Translations under genes and position numbers: made by a program | Part shown: piece by piece, positions 43,762 to 54,570 of the stretch | Layout: every line of letters starts with the position of its first letter | Numbering within the stretch: position 1 is the first letter of the stretch | DNA from: JAOZPE01 sp964601275 | GTDB taxonomy: Bacteria > Krumholzibacteriota > Krumholzibacteriia > JAJRXK01 | Direction of reading: 5' to 3' | Length of the DNA stretch: 64,000 nt | NCBI GenBank assembly: GCA_964601275.1 | Contig: CAZRMV010000004.1 | Span: forward strand, 62,001 to 126,000 | Notes under the pieces: model-generated | Told to the model about the DNA's origin: nothing | The model's database searches: none | The model's input: only the letters and a program-made list of their open reading frames with translations

Positions 43762-46700
43762 TCAACCGTGGTACTCGGGAACCCGTCCCGGGGTCCAGGG
43801 TGCGCCCAGCTTCTCCAGTTTCTCCTCGAACGCCGGCAGATCCGTCTCGAGGATCCGCTTCAGCTCGGGCAGGACCTCGTCGAGGAATTGCTCGCGGGCG
43901 ATCTCCACGTTCTGCCGTTGGGACTGGGTCGGGGCCGAGGAATTGTCCCAGCCCCACGAAGCCCGCGCCACCCTCTGCGCGAGTCCCAAAGTGACCGGTT
44001 CGCTGCGTGACGAAACGGTGCGGTCCCCGTTGAGCAGGGTGCGAAGAGCGTGGAGCCGGGCTTCGATCCGGTCCAGCTCGTCCATCAAGGACGGATCGGC
44101 TCCCGGGGTTTCCCGCAGCGCCACCCGGAGGTGGTCGATCCGATTCTGCGCCTCACCCACCGAGCGCTGCGCGCCCATCACCGCCCGGCGCAGCTCGGCG
44201 GTCTCCTTCCGGAACTCCAGGGTCTCCCCGCGGTCCTGGGCAGTGAGCTTCGCCAGGTTCAGGGGCGTCACCTCGAACGAGACCGGATCGGTCAACGCGG
44301 TGGTGACCCCCTCGACCCGTTTGTACAACTGCACCGAGTAGCTTCCCGGCAGCACCGGGGGGCCCTTCGGATGGGGCGTCCACGGATCGGGCGCCTTCCA
44401 CTCCTTGGTCGACGCCGGATGCGGCGCGGGCAGCCGCAGATCCCACGCGGTCCGATGGATCCCCTTCCCGGTCTTTCCCGGAACACGACGCACGACGCGA
44501 TCGTGGTCGTCGCGCACCACGAGGATCACCGCCGGAGAGTGCTCTTCATCCTCCTTGCGGAGTTCGTCCCAGGAGGGATAGAGGTTGTCCCCGCCCTTCT
44601 TCTCGGTCTCCTTTTCCTTCTTGCGGCGCTGCTCGCGCAGGCTGCGATACCCATCCTTCAGGTAATAGGTGAAGACCGCGCCGAACGGCGGGTTGTCCGC
44701 GACGAAGAACCCGTCGCCCTGGCTGGCCTTCTTCGCGCCGCCCAGGGGGGTGGCGGGATGATAGAGCCAGGCGTCCCTCAGGTCGAAGAGCACCGCCTCC
44801 CTCTCGAGGAGCTTGGCGTCGACCTTGCGCAGCGGGCTGTAGTCGTCGAGGACGTAGAATCCACGACCCATGGTACCCACCACCAGGTCGTTCTCCCGGC
44901 GCTGGATGGCCAGGTCCCGGCAGGCGATGGTGGGGATTCCTCCCTTGAGCTGGATCCAGTGCTTTCCACCGTCGTTGGTGAAGAACACCCCGAACTCGGT
45001 TCCCACGAAGAGCAGGTCGGCCCGCACGTGATCCTGGGCAATGGCGTAGACCGTGCCCCGCTCGGGCAGATCGCCGGAGATGTCCTTCCAGCTCTTGCCG
45101 CGGTCATCACTGCGCAGGATGTAGGGAGTGAAGTCCCCCTTCTTGTGGTTGTCGAAGGAAGCGTAGACCGTGTTCACGTCGTGCAGGGAGGCGACGATGT
45201 CGCTGACGTAGCTCATCTTTGGAACCTTCCCGAACTTCTCCTGCCGCCTCCAGTGATTCCCCCCATCCTCGCTGACCTGGATCAAGCCGTCATCGGTGCC
45301 GGCGTAGAGCAGGCCTTCTTGCAGGGGGGATTCGTCCAGGCTCACGATGGTTCCGTAGAACGAGGTGGAATTGTTCTTCGCCACCGCGTCGACGCTCCAC
45401 ACCCGACCCATCACCGGCAAGGTGTTCCGGTCGATCTGCCGGGTGAGGTCCCCGCTGACCCTCTTCCAGCTGTCCCCGCGGTCGTCGCTGCGGAAGAGCT
45501 TGTTCGCCCCGTAGTACAGACGGTGGGGATCGTGCGGGGAAATGATCAGGGCCGACGACCAGTTCCACTTGAGCACTTCGCCCTTTTCCGGCTGGGGTTG
45601 GATGTCCTGGATCTCTCCGCTGCGCCGGTCATAGCGGGCGAGGTTTCCGTACTGCCATTGGCTGTAGACGATGTCCGGATCTTCCGGATCGACCGCCGGC
45701 CCGAAGCCGTCCCCGCCGAGGGTGATGTACCAGTCGTAGTTGTGGATTCCGCTGGCACTGTTGGTGCGCACCGGGCCGCCGATGGTGTTGTTGTCCTGGG
45801 TGCCGCCGTAGACATGGTAGAAGGGGAAGTCGTTGTCGATGGCGATCTTGTAGAACTGGGTCACCGGCAGGTTGGCCCGGAAGAGCCAGTGGTCTCCCCG
45901 GTCCCAGGTCTCGTACAGACCTCCGTCGCATCCCACCCGCAGGTGGTCGGTGTCGATGGGATCGATCCACAGCACGTGGTTGTCGACGTGCTTGTACTTC
46001 CCGGGAACGCGGGTGAAGGTCTTGCCCCCGTCCTCGGTCACCTGGAGGAAGGTGTCCATCGAGTAGACCCGGTCCGGGTCCTTCGGATCACACACGATCT
46101 CGTTGTAGTACTGCGGACTCGTCGACATGTAGGAGGACATCTTCTTCCAGGTGGCCCCGGCGTCGGTGCTGCGGAAGAAGCCGCCCTTGTGGTCCTGGGC
46201 CTCGATGATCGCGTACACGATGTCGGGGTTGGCGGGAGAGACGGCCAGTCCGATCCTTCCCTTGTCCACCTCGGGAATCCCGTTGGTCAACTCGGTCCAG
46301 GTGTCGCCCCCGTCGGTCGACTTGTAGATGCCGCTGCCCGGACCGCCGTCGAGGAGCACCCACACGTGACGGCGGCGTTGGTAGGTGGTGGCGTAGAGGA
46401 TGTCGGGGTTGCGCGGGTCGAAATGGACCTCGTTGACCCCGGTGTCGTCGTCGACGAAGAGAACCCGCTCCCAGGTCTCGCCGCCGTCGCGGCTGCGGTA
46501 GAGACCGCGGTCGCCCCCGCTGCGCCACAAGGGACCCTGCGCCGCCACGAACACCACCCGGCTGTCCCGGGGATCGACCAGGATCATGCCGATGTGCTCG
46601 CTCTCCTTGAGCCCCATGTTCTCGAAGCTCTTGCCCCCATCGATGGAACGGTAGACCCCGTCGCCGTAGGCCACCGAACGCTGGGAGTTGTTCTCCCCGG

Positions 46701-47094
46701 TGCCCACCCACACCACATGGGGATTGTTGGGGTCGAGGGTGACGCACCCGATGCTGTACGAGCCATAGCTGTCGAACACCGGCTCGAAGGTGGTGCCGTC
46801 GTTCTCGGTCTTCCACACGTTGCCCGAACACACCGCCACGAAGTAGCGCTTGGGGTGGGCGGGGTCCACCGCCAGGTCCCCGATCCGGCCGCTGGTGAGC
46901 GCGGGACCCAGAGAGCGGAAGGCGAGGCCCTGGAAGGTGGACGAACTCATGCCCCCGGTTTCCTTCGGCTCGACCTTCGCCTTCTTCGTCGGGGGATTGT
47001 GGCCCACGCGCGGCTTGACCGCGCCGGCCGGTCCACTCCAGATCAACCCGGCCACCAGGATGAGGCCAAAGCTCCACGTCACGATGCGTTTCAT
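43762..47094 (-). CDS. Giant secreted BNR/sortilin-like beta-propeller protein 2
   Basis: This 1110-residue protein is a paralogue of the 38-41 kb gene, with the same order: signal peptide (TWSFGLILVAGLIWSGPAGA), a Lys-rich linker, propeller blades with matching units (FRSLGPALTSGRIGDLAVDP, WVGTGENNSQRSVAYGDGVY, YRSIDGGKSFENMG, GLYETWDRGDHWLFRANLPV, LFVGTEFGVFFTNDGGKHW), an Ig-like module (ILVVRDDHDRVVRRVPG) and a helical, charged C-terminus. Lengths differ by only six residues. GAGGAG precedes the ATG at 47094. The N-terminal linker (VKPRVGHNPPTKKAKVEPKE) is longer and more basic than in protein 1. Both should be exported; a shared role in protein or polysaccharide turnover at the surface is inference. 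Confidence 0.85.
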   Translation of the reverse strand: MKRIVTWSFGLILVAGLIWSGPAGAVKPRVGHNPPTKKAKVEPKETGGMSSSTFQGLAFRSLGPALTSGRIGDLAVDPAHPKRYFVAVCSGNVWKTENDGTTFEPVFDSYGSYSIGCVTLDPNNPHVVWVGTGENNSQRSVAYGDGVYRSIDGGKSFENMGLKESEHIGMILVDPRDSRVVFVAAQGPLWRSGGDRGLYRSRDGGETWERVLFVDDDTGVNEVHFDPRNPDILYATTYQRRRHVWVLLDGGPGSGIYKSTDGGDTWTELTNGIPEVDKGRIGLAVSPANPDIVYAIIEAQDHKGGFFRSTDAGATWKKMSSYMSTSPQYYNEIVCDPKDPDRVYSMDTFLQVTEDGGKTFTRVPGKYKHVDNHVLWIDPIDTDHLRVGCDGGLYETWDRGDHWLFRANLPVTQFYKIAIDNDFPFYHVYGGTQDNNTIGGPVRTNSASGIHNYDWYITLGGDGFGPAVDPEDPDIVYSQWQYGNLARYDRRSGEIQDIQPQPEKGEVLKWNWSSALIISPHDPHRLYYGANKLFRSDDRGDSWKRVSGDLTRQIDRNTLPVMGRVWSVDAVAKNNSTSFYGTIVSLDESPLQEGLLYAGTDDGLIQVSEDGGNHWRRQEKFGKVPKMSYVSDIVASLHDVNTVYASFDNHKKGDFTPYILRSDDRGKSWKDISGDLPERGTVYAIAQDHVRADLLFVGTEFGVFFTNDGGKHWIQLKGGIPTIACRDLAIQRRENDLVVGTMGRGFYVLDDYSPLRKVDAKLLEREAVLFDLRDAWLYHPATPLGGAKKASQGDGFFVADNPPFGAVFTYYLKDGYRSLREQRRKKEKETEKKGGDNLYPSWDELRKEDEEHSPAVILVVRDDHDRVVRRVPGKTGKGIHRTAWDLRLPAPHPASTKEWKAPDPWTPHPKGPPVLPGSYSVQLYKRVEGVTTALTDPVSFEVTPLNLAKLTAQDRGETLEFRKETAELRRAVMGAQRSVGEAQNRIDHLRVALRETPGADPSLMDELDRIEARLHALRTLLNGDRTVSSRSEPVTLGLAQRVARASWGWDNSSAPTQSQRQNVEIAREQFLDEVLPELKRILETDLPAFEEKLEKLGAPWTPGRVPEYHG

Positions 47095-47222
47095 CGGAAG
47101 ACTCCTCGTTTCCAGATTCCTGCGACGACCGGACCGGTGCCAACGATCCGGCGCGCGATGGTGGTGGGCGTGCGCAGGGACGAGCCTAACCCCAGAAGGT
47201 AGCCGGGAAAAGGGCGGATCGA

Positions 47223-47639
47223 CTACTCCTCGTGGAATCCCATCACCACCAGGGCGCAACTCCCGTCGCCGATCACTCCCAGGCCGGCCTTCTCCCCGAC
47301 CTCGATCGCCCGGGGGCTTTCCGCTCCGGGCTGCATCCACACGTACTCCACCCCGAGGCGCGCCGCCTCCTCGACCACTTTCTCGGTGACCGCCGGGGGA
47401 GTGATGATCGAGATCCCGCGCGGGACCTCCGGGAGATCCGCAAGCGAAGGATAGGCCTTCAGACCTTCGACTTCGGGGGCCTTGGGATTGACCGGATAGA
47501 CCTCCTTGCCCTGCTGCAGATAGGCGCGCAGGACCTTGTTGCCGTACTTGGCCCGATCGGTGGAGGCTCCCACCACGGCATAGGGGCCCTCCTGCAGGAA
47601 TTCCTCGATCAATTCGCGGGTGGTCTTCTTCTCGCTCAT
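47223..47639 (-). CDS. CoA-binding domain protein (YccU-like)
   Basis: The 138-residue protein is a single CoA_binding_2 Rossmann domain: YAVVGASTDRAKYGNKVLRA (nucleotide-binding loop), VYPVNPKAPEVEG, ISIITPPAVTEKVVEEAA, VWMQPGAESPRAIE and GDGSCALVVMGFHEE. It matches the stand-alone proteins related to the N-terminal domain of succinyl-CoA synthetase alpha, which bind CoA; their physiological role is not established. GAGAAAGGG precedes the ATG at 47639. It is divergent from the GYF-RDD gene (158-base intergenic region, no other gene seen) and lies 128 bases upstream of BNR protein 2 on the same strand, probably a separate transcript. Confidence 0.88.
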   Translation of the reverse strand: MSEKKTTRELIEEFLQEGPYAVVGASTDRAKYGNKVLRAYLQQGKEVYPVNPKAPEVEGLKAYPSLADLPEVPRGISIITPPAVTEKVVEEAARLGVEYVWMQPGAESPRAIEVGEKAGLGVIGDGSCALVVMGFHEE

Positions 47640-47797
47640 GGCGTCCCTTTCTCCGGTGGAGATGGTCTGGTTGACGGTGGGAGAATGATGGCTTCTAGGA
47701 TAGTATGACCCTCGGACGGAGGCGAGGGGCCCAGGGTCCGGACCCGGCGGGTGGACCGGCCCGCTCCCTTGGAATCCACTCCGCACGGGAGGCGGTC

Positions 47798-48631
47798 ATG
47801 CCCGAGGACGGCTACTGGTACGGAATCGACGGGGTACGGCACGGACCGGTGTCCTTCGCCCAGATCCGGGACCTGGTGCGCCGCGGACGATTGCGCCCCA
47901 CCGACTACATCTGGAACGAGCAGCACCAGGTGTGGACCCGGGTGATGGATTTTCCCGGCCTGGAGAACGCGCTTCCCTCCGGGGACGTGGACGCCGTCGG
48001 GCCCACAACGACCGGGGGCCCCGGTCCCACCCGACCGGCCGGCGGCGGGACGGATGACGGCGCGGAGCCGTCCGGAGGTGGCCTTCCGCGCGAACCCGCC
48101 GAAGAGCCCGGCGGGCCGCCGGCCTGGATGACCCAGGACCTCTCCGGGGAGGAAGACCTTCCGCCCGAAGCGGAGGAGATCGAATACGCCGGCTTCTGGA
48201 TCCGCGTGGGAGCCTACTTCATCGACAGCCTCGTGCTGGGCTTCTTCACCATGATCTGGTTCTTCATCGCGGCCCAGATGGGGCTTTTCGATCAGCTCCT
48301 CGCCCTGGAACGCCAGGCCGAGCCCGATTTCCGGCAACTCTGGGAGTCGATGCCCCTGGCCTACTACGTGGGCAGCTTCGTCATCGTCTGGTTCTACGAA
48401 GCCCTGTTGCTCTCCTCCTCCTGGCAGGCCACGGTGGGCAAGCGCGCCATGGGGATCCAGGTGGTCAACCGGGAGGGGGGCCGGTGCACCTTCTGGCAGG
48501 CCAGCTTGCGCACCTGGGTGAAGAACACCATCTCCGGCATCTTCCTCCTGGGGTTCCTGCTGGTGATCATCGACGAGCGACGCCAGGCCTTGCACGACAT
48601 GATTGCCCGCACCTTCTGCGAGAAGACCTGA
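47798..48631 (+). CDS. GYF_2-domain plus RDD-family membrane protein
   Basis: The 277-residue protein begins with a GYF_2 (DUF4339) module (residues 1-60: WYGIDGVRHGPVSFAQIRDL, then YIWNEQHQVWTRV), followed by a Pro/Gly-rich low-complexity linker (about 65-125) and an RDD membrane domain (about 130-277: YAGFWIRVGAYFIDSLVLGF, TVGKRAMGIQVVNREG, DERRQALHDMIARTFC). RDD proteins have three transmembrane helices and are thought to be small transport or stress-related membrane proteins. GGGAGG lies 5 bases before the ATG at 47798; the 31-residue upstream extension has none. It is convergent with AlaX, with only 14 bases between the stops. Confidence 0.88.
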   Translation: MPEDGYWYGIDGVRHGPVSFAQIRDLVRRGRLRPTDYIWNEQHQVWTRVMDFPGLENALPSGDVDAVGPTTTGGPGPTRPAGGGTDDGAEPSGGGLPREPAEEPGGPPAWMTQDLSGEEDLPPEAEEIEYAGFWIRVGAYFIDSLVLGFFTMIWFFIAAQMGLFDQLLALERQAEPDFRQLWESMPLAYYVGSFVIVWFYEALLLSSSWQATVGKRAMGIQVVNREGGRCTFWQASLRTWVKNTISGIFLLGFLLVIIDERRQALHDMIARTFCEKT

Positions 48632-48645
48632 AAGCGTCGCGCCGC

Positions 48646-49355
48646 CTACGCCAATTCGATCTGCAAGCGCTTGTTGCGGCTGCCCTTGCTCTTGTAGCCG
48701 GCGAGAACGATGCGGCCCACTTCCTTCGTGTTGGCCACGTGCGTTCCGCCGTCCGCCTGGAGGTCGAGGCCTTCGATCTCCACGATGCGGATCTCCTGGA
48801 TGTGGGCGGGCACGAGATTCACCTTGGTGCGGATGAGATCGGGGATCTGGAAGGCTTCCTCCCGGGGCAACCGCCGGACCCGGATGGGGTGGGCGGCCTC
48901 GACCTCGTCATTGAGGGCGCTCTCGATCGCGGGAAGCTCCTCGCGATCCAGTTTCTCCAGCTCGAAATCGAGCCGGCCGCGACCCGGCTCCATGTTGCCC
49001 CCGGTCACCAGCGCGCCCCAACGGCGGAAGACGACCCCGCTCAACATGTGCAGGGCGGTATGGGTGCGCATGAGCAGGTAGCGCCGTTCCCAGTCGATCG
49101 TTCCGCGAACCCGCACTCCCTTCCCGGGGCGCGCGCTCCCCTCCAGGACGTGGACGGTTCCCCTTTCTGTGCGCCGCAGGTCCACCACCGGGTAGATCGT
49201 GCCCGCGTCGTCCCGCAGGAAACCGTGATCGCTGGGCTGCCCGCCTCCGCGGGGATAGAAGGCGCTCCGGTCGAGGACGACACCGTCGTCACCGGTGCAG
49301 GTGACGACGGCGTCGAATTCCCGCAGGTAGCTGTCCGTGGGATACAGCCACTCGG

Positions 49356-49359
<4 letters not shown>
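48646..49359 (-). CDS. AlaX-type alanyl-tRNA editing hydrolase
   Basis: The 237-residue protein is a free-standing editing domain related to the C-terminal half of AlaRS. It removes serine or glycine wrongly attached to tRNA-Ala. It shows SAFYPRGGGQPSDHG (the conserved GGGQxxD segment), HTALHML with zinc-binding H100 and H104, and QADGGTHVANT (201-211). In AlaRS-type sites the second metal motif is C-x3-H; here the Cys position is D203 (ADGGTH), with H207 kept. The start overlaps the HtrA stop by 4 bases (ATGA), so it is translated by coupling from the protease gene, an unexpected partnership of protein and tRNA quality control. Confidence 0.87.
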
Positions 49360-50816
<1,457 letters not shown>

Positions 50817-50962
50817 GGAAACACCGCCTTTGTGAAGGGGCGGGCGGGGGGATCTCTGGCCCGCTCGCTGGATGATTCTCGATTCTCCGGGCCCCGGCAT
50901 TCAACGAAGAAAAGCACGTCCGGGTTCCCGGCGCCCCCGCGCCGGCCTGTACGCGGACGCAG

Positions 50963-50989
50963 CGGGCCGGCCCTCACGGAGCCGGCCCG
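50963..50989 (-). terminator. Hairpin terminator after the HAD phosphatase gene
   Basis: CGGGCCGGC and GCCGGCCCG form a perfect 9-bp stem, extendable by a G-U and a C-G pair, 30 bases after the HAD gene stop on the minus strand. No long T-run follows. Confidence 0.55.
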
Positions 50990-51019
50990 GGATGCCAGGG
51001 GAAGTGGAGGAGGATCCGC

Positions 51020-51766
51020 TCAGGCCTCGACCTGGGCGGGGATCCCGCCGAAGTGGCGCAGGCCGTCGAGCACCCCGGCGGGGCCGTCCTCCTTGGCCAC
51101 GTAGACGTTGTGGAAGCGCGTGGCCTCCCGGATCATCTCCTCCGGACTGTGGGGGAAGCAGACGCCCCTCCAACCCCGTCCGAAGAGCGACACGTCGCCG
51201 AGGCTCTCCCCGAAGGCCAACACGTGCATGGGAGAGAAGTTCTCCTCGACCACCCAACGGCCGAGCGACGACCCCTTGTCCACCCCGTAGGGAAGGACGT
51301 CGACCCGGTTGTGGCGGCGCAGCACCAGGTGGCAGCCGATGTTGTCGGCGCCCTCCTTCAGAGCGTTGTAGGCCTCCTCGGTCTCGTAATGGACCGCTTG
51401 GCGGCAGGGGGAGTCGTCCTCGAGCAGTTCGGCGCCCTCGATCCCCTCGACCATGCGGGTGACCGCGGGCTTGCCCGGCCAGAGCTGGATGATGTTCCGC
51501 TGGAGGGGGTCGATGGTTCCGGTGCCGTCTCCCTTGAGCGCGGTGGTCCCGCTGTCGGAAAGGAAGACGTCGGGAACCGGCAGCTCGGCCTTCGCCGCCA
51601 GATCGATCAGCTCCTCCGCGGTCTCGTGGCTGGTATAGACCAGGTGGAGCTGTTCGCTGGACGCATCGAAGAGGTCCAGCAGATCCCGCCGCGCCTGGGG
51701 ATCGCCTTCCAGGAAGGTCTCATCGAGATCGAGGGAGAGGACGAGGGGGCGGGTCAGTTCGAGCAT
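51020..51766 (-). CDS. HAD-superfamily phosphatase (sucrose-phosphatase-like, type IIB cap)
   Basis: The 248-residue protein carries the HAD motifs: LSLDLDETFLEG (nucleophile and acid aspartates, motif I), VYTSHETAEEL (motif II Thr/Ser), DVLPYGVDKGSSL (motif III lysine) and FGESLGDVSLF (motif IV). The cap insertion between II and III and the GVDKG signature place it near sucrose-6-phosphate and mannosyl-3-phosphoglycerate phosphatases. Motif IV reads GESLGD rather than GDSxND. It probably dephosphorylates a sugar phosphate; the substrate is not determinable and no partner synthase lies next to it. AAGGAAG precedes the ATG at 51766. It lies downstream of the orphan solute-binding protein gene on the same strand, with 166 bases between. 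Confidence 0.82.
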   Translation of the reverse strand: MLELTRPLVLSLDLDETFLEGDPQARRDLLDLFDASSEQLHLVYTSHETAEELIDLAAKAELPVPDVFLSDSGTTALKGDGTGTIDPLQRNIIQLWPGKPAVTRMVEGIEGAELLEDDSPCRQAVHYETEEAYNALKEGADNIGCHLVLRRHNRVDVLPYGVDKGSSLGRWVVEENFSPMHVLAFGESLGDVSLFGRGWRGVCFPHSPEEMIREATRFHNVYVAKEDGPAGVLDGLRHFGGIPAQVEA

Positions 51767-51932
51767 TGCGATACGCTTCCTTGGAAGAATCCCGGGGGTT
51801 CGTGGGGGCTTGTTCCCTCCGGCCATCCGGCGGCCGGGGCAGGCGATTCCGGGGGGCTGGAGCCCATCGGAAATCGGCAAGAGAGTGTAGGTCACCCGCC
51901 CCCTGCACGCAAGGCCACACCGGAAAAGGAGG

Positions 51933-53060
51933 CTACCGCGGGCGGCTCTGCTCGTGTTCCCGCTCCCACCGGGCGATCCACTCGGCGCGGTGGAGGGCGA
52001 CCTCGCGGCGATCGTAGTGGAGGGGGCTCTGGCCCGATTCGAGCCCGAAGAAGCCGGAATCGAGATAGTCGGGAGGCGGAACGTCCCGGCGCAGGGGCAC
52101 CCGGTGCCCGGTTTCCACCTGGATGCGGGCCGCGGTGCGGCTGGTGAGGAAATCCAGGAAACGCCGGGCCGACTCGAGATCGCGGGCCTGGGCCAGGATG
52201 CTGGCCGCCCCGACCTCGAAGCCGGTGTCGGTGGGGATGACGAGCTGGACGGGAAGGCGTTCGGACTGGATGCGCCGGAGGACGTCGTGCGCCCAGGCCA
52301 CGCCCAGGTCCATGGTGCCCGCGGCGACCCGGGAGATCGGCACGCTCGAACGATCTTCCCAGCGCACCCCGTTCTCATCGAGCAGGCGCAGATATTCCCA
52401 TGCCTTCCCCGGAACCTCCTGTCGCTGGAGCTGGGTGGCCAGGAACACCAATCCGCCCCCGGACTTGTCCGGGGCGGGGATGGAGATCCGGTTCTTCCAG
52501 CGGGGCTGGATGAGGGTCAGCCAGTCCGGCCGGTGGGTCTGGAACTCGGGCAGCGGGCGGTAGACCAGTCCCAAGAGGCCCAGGTAGATCGGGGTCCACC
52601 GGCCGAGGGGGTCGTCGTAGACGGTGATCCTCTGCTCGTCAGGGCGGGGCGGGCGGGGCGACAACAGTCCCGCGTCGGCCAGTTCCTCGTGGATCTCCGC
52701 GGTGCCGCCCAACAGGACGTCGGGGTGGATGCGGCCGTTCAGGATCAAGCCCACGGTGGTCTGGGTTCCCCCGGCAAAGGGATCGACATCGCAGACGATC
52801 CCGGTCTGCCGGGTGAAGGCGTTGACCAGGGCCTGGGTGGTGGCCTGATCGAAGACGCTGACCACCCGGATCCGGCGGGGGGGCTGCCGGAGCCGGGGCC
52901 CCAGCAACGCCGGGGGGAGGACCGCCACGGCGAGCGCGAGCACGAACGCGAAGCCCAGGGCCGTCGGAGCCTCGCGGCGGCGCGACCAGAGCCGGGCACC
53001 GAGGATTCCGGCGAGGACCCCCAGGACCAGTTCGAGCGCAAGCCATGGCGAAGGACCCAT
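51933..53060 (-). CDS. Membrane-anchored solute-binding protein (Fe3+/ABC-type), orphan
   Basis: The 375-residue protein resembles FbpA-like extracellular solute-binding proteins: IRVVSVFDQATTQALVNAF, then FAGGTQTTVGLILNGRIHPD, ITVYDDPLGRWTPIYLGLLG, LVYRPLPEFQTHRPDWLTL and GAASILAQARDLESARRFLD. Such proteins bind iron, phosphonate or other ligands and deliver them to an ABC permease. Instead of a cleavable signal, the N-terminus has two hydrophobic helices (about 5-22, 33-53), so it is membrane-tethered and periplasmic. No permease or ATPase gene is next to it, so it either borrows a permease or acts as a sensor domain. Divergent from citrate synthase. Confidence 0.8.
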   Translation of the reverse strand: MGPSPWLALELVLGVLAGILGARLWSRRREAPTALGFAFVLALAVAVLPPALLGPRLRQPPRRIRVVSVFDQATTQALVNAFTRQTGIVCDVDPFAGGTQTTVGLILNGRIHPDVLLGGTAEIHEELADAGLLSPRPPRPDEQRITVYDDPLGRWTPIYLGLLGLVYRPLPEFQTHRPDWLTLIQPRWKNRISIPAPDKSGGGLVFLATQLQRQEVPGKAWEYLRLLDENGVRWEDRSSVPISRVAAGTMDLGVAWAHDVLRRIQSERLPVQLVIPTDTGFEVGAASILAQARDLESARRFLDFLTSRTAARIQVETGHRVPLRRDVPPPDYLDSGFFGLESGQSPLHYDRREVALHRAEWIARWEREHEQSRPR

Positions 53061-53187
53061 CGACGATCTCGGCCTTTCTTCTGGGAACGGTCGGTCGGGG
53101 CGGAATCCAGCTTAGGGCCCAGCGGCGGCGGCGGCAAGCGGTCTTGCGCCCACCTCGCCCGGCGTGGGCCAGGCCGCCGTTCGCTTC

Positions 53188-53216
53188 TTGGATCCAGCGC
53201 GGAACGCATCTATCGT
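53188..53216 (+). promoter_or_regulatory. Candidate promoter of citrate synthase gene
   Basis: TTGGAT and TATCGT are separated by exactly 17 bases; transcription would start near 53223, leaving a leader of about 58 bases to the gltA ATG. The same TTGGnn-N17-TATCnT pattern occurs before pntA (60296-60324). Confidence 0.35.
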
Positions 53217-53280
53217 TGGGGTGTATGCACCACGTTCTGACCGGCGTCGGCCGGGCCCACTTTGAACCGGGAGCGAACCC

Positions 53281-54570
53281 ATGTCGGATGTCGCCAAGAT
53301 CATCATCGACGGGCAGACCTACGAATACCCCATCGTCACTGGAACCGATGGCGAGCGGGCCATCGATATCGGCACGCTCCGGAAGGATACCGGACTGATC
53401 ACCCTCGACCCCGGCTTCGTGAACACCGGCTCATGCACCAGCGAGATCACCTTCATCAACGGCGAGGAGGGAATCCTCCGCTACCGGGGGTATCCGATCG
53501 AGCAGATCGCGGAGAAGAGCACCTTCCTCGAGGTCGCCTATCTCCTGCTCAAGGGGGAACTTCCCAAGAAGGATCGCCTGGAGGCCTTCACCCACAACAT
53601 CAAGTACCACACCCTCCTGCACGAGGACATCCGTCTCATGTTCCGCGCGTTTCCCCTGCGCGCGCATCCCATGGCGGTTCTGTCCTCGGTGATGAGCGCG
53701 CTGTCGACCTTCTACCCAGACACCCTCGACCCCCTCGATCCGGAACAGGTGCGGGTCAGCACGCATCGCATCCTGGCCAAGCTGCCCACCATCGCCGCCT
53801 ACTCGTACAAGTACAGCATCGGCCATCCTTTCGTGTACCCGCGCAACGACCTCTCCTACGCCGGCAACCTCCTGCACATGCTCTTCGCGACGCCGGCCGA
53901 GCCCTACGAGGTCGATCCGGTACTCGAGCGCGCCATCGACGTGTTGTTGATGTTGCACGCCGACCATGAACAGAACTGTTCGACGTCGACGATGCGGCTG
54001 GTGGGAAGCAGCGACGCCAACATCTACGCGGCGGCGGCGGCCGCGGTCAGCGCCCTGTGGGGACCGCTCCACGGAGGCGCCAACCAGGCGGTCATCGAGA
54101 TGTTGTACGACATCCGGGACAACTACCACGGGGACGGCAGCAAGTACCTCGAGCTGGCCAAGGACAAGTCCAACAACATCCGCCTCATGGGCTTCGGGCA
54201 CCGGGTCTACAAGAACTACGATCCGCGGGCCCGCATCCTGAAGAAGATGACCAAGGACGTCCTCGAGGCCGTCGGGGGAAGCAGTGACATCCTGGAGATC
54301 GCCATGCAACTGGAGGAGATCGCGCTGCAGGACGACTACTTCGTCGAGCGCCGGCTCTATCCGAACGTCGACTTCTACAGCGGCATCATCTACAAGGCCA
54401 TGGGGATCCCGGTGAACATGTTCACGGTGTTCTTCGCCCTGGGCCGCATGCCGGGATGGCTCGCCCAGTGGACCGAGCATCACGCCAACCCGAAGGCGCG
54501 CATCGGTCGTCCGCGCCAGATCTACACCGGCGCGAACGCGCGGGACTACGTGCCCATCGACAAGCGCTAG
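53281..54570 (+). CDS. gltA: Citrate synthase (type II)
   Basis: The enzyme condenses oxaloacetate and acetyl-CoA to citrate, the first step of the TCA cycle. The 429-residue protein has GSCTSEITFINGEEGILRYR near the N-terminus and the active-site regions: LHADHEQNCSTSTMRLVGSS, GPLHGGANQ (catalytic His), MGFGHRVYKNYDPRA (second catalytic His) and LYPNVDFYSGIIY (catalytic Asp). The length and the N-terminal beta-rich domain fit the hexameric NADH-sensitive Gram-negative class rather than the short Gram-positive type. GGGAG precedes the ATG. The stop overlaps the stop of the convergent radical SAM gene by 4 bases. With pntAB it indicates standard oxidative central metabolism. Confidence 0.96.
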   Translation: MSDVAKIIIDGQTYEYPIVTGTDGERAIDIGTLRKDTGLITLDPGFVNTGSCTSEITFINGEEGILRYRGYPIEQIAEKSTFLEVAYLLLKGELPKKDRLEAFTHNIKYHTLLHEDIRLMFRAFPLRAHPMAVLSSVMSALSTFYPDTLDPLDPEQVRVSTHRILAKLPTIAAYSYKYSIGHPFVYPRNDLSYAGNLLHMLFATPAEPYEVDPVLERAIDVLLMLHADHEQNCSTSTMRLVGSSDANIYAAAAAAVSALWGPLHGGANQAVIEMLYDIRDNYHGDGSKYLELAKDKSNNIRLMGFGHRVYKNYDPRARILKKMTKDVLEAVGGSSDILEIAMQLEEIALQDDYFVERRLYPNVDFYSGIIYKAMGIPVNMFTVFFALGRMPGWLAQWTEHHANPKARIGRPRQIYTGANARDYVPIDKR

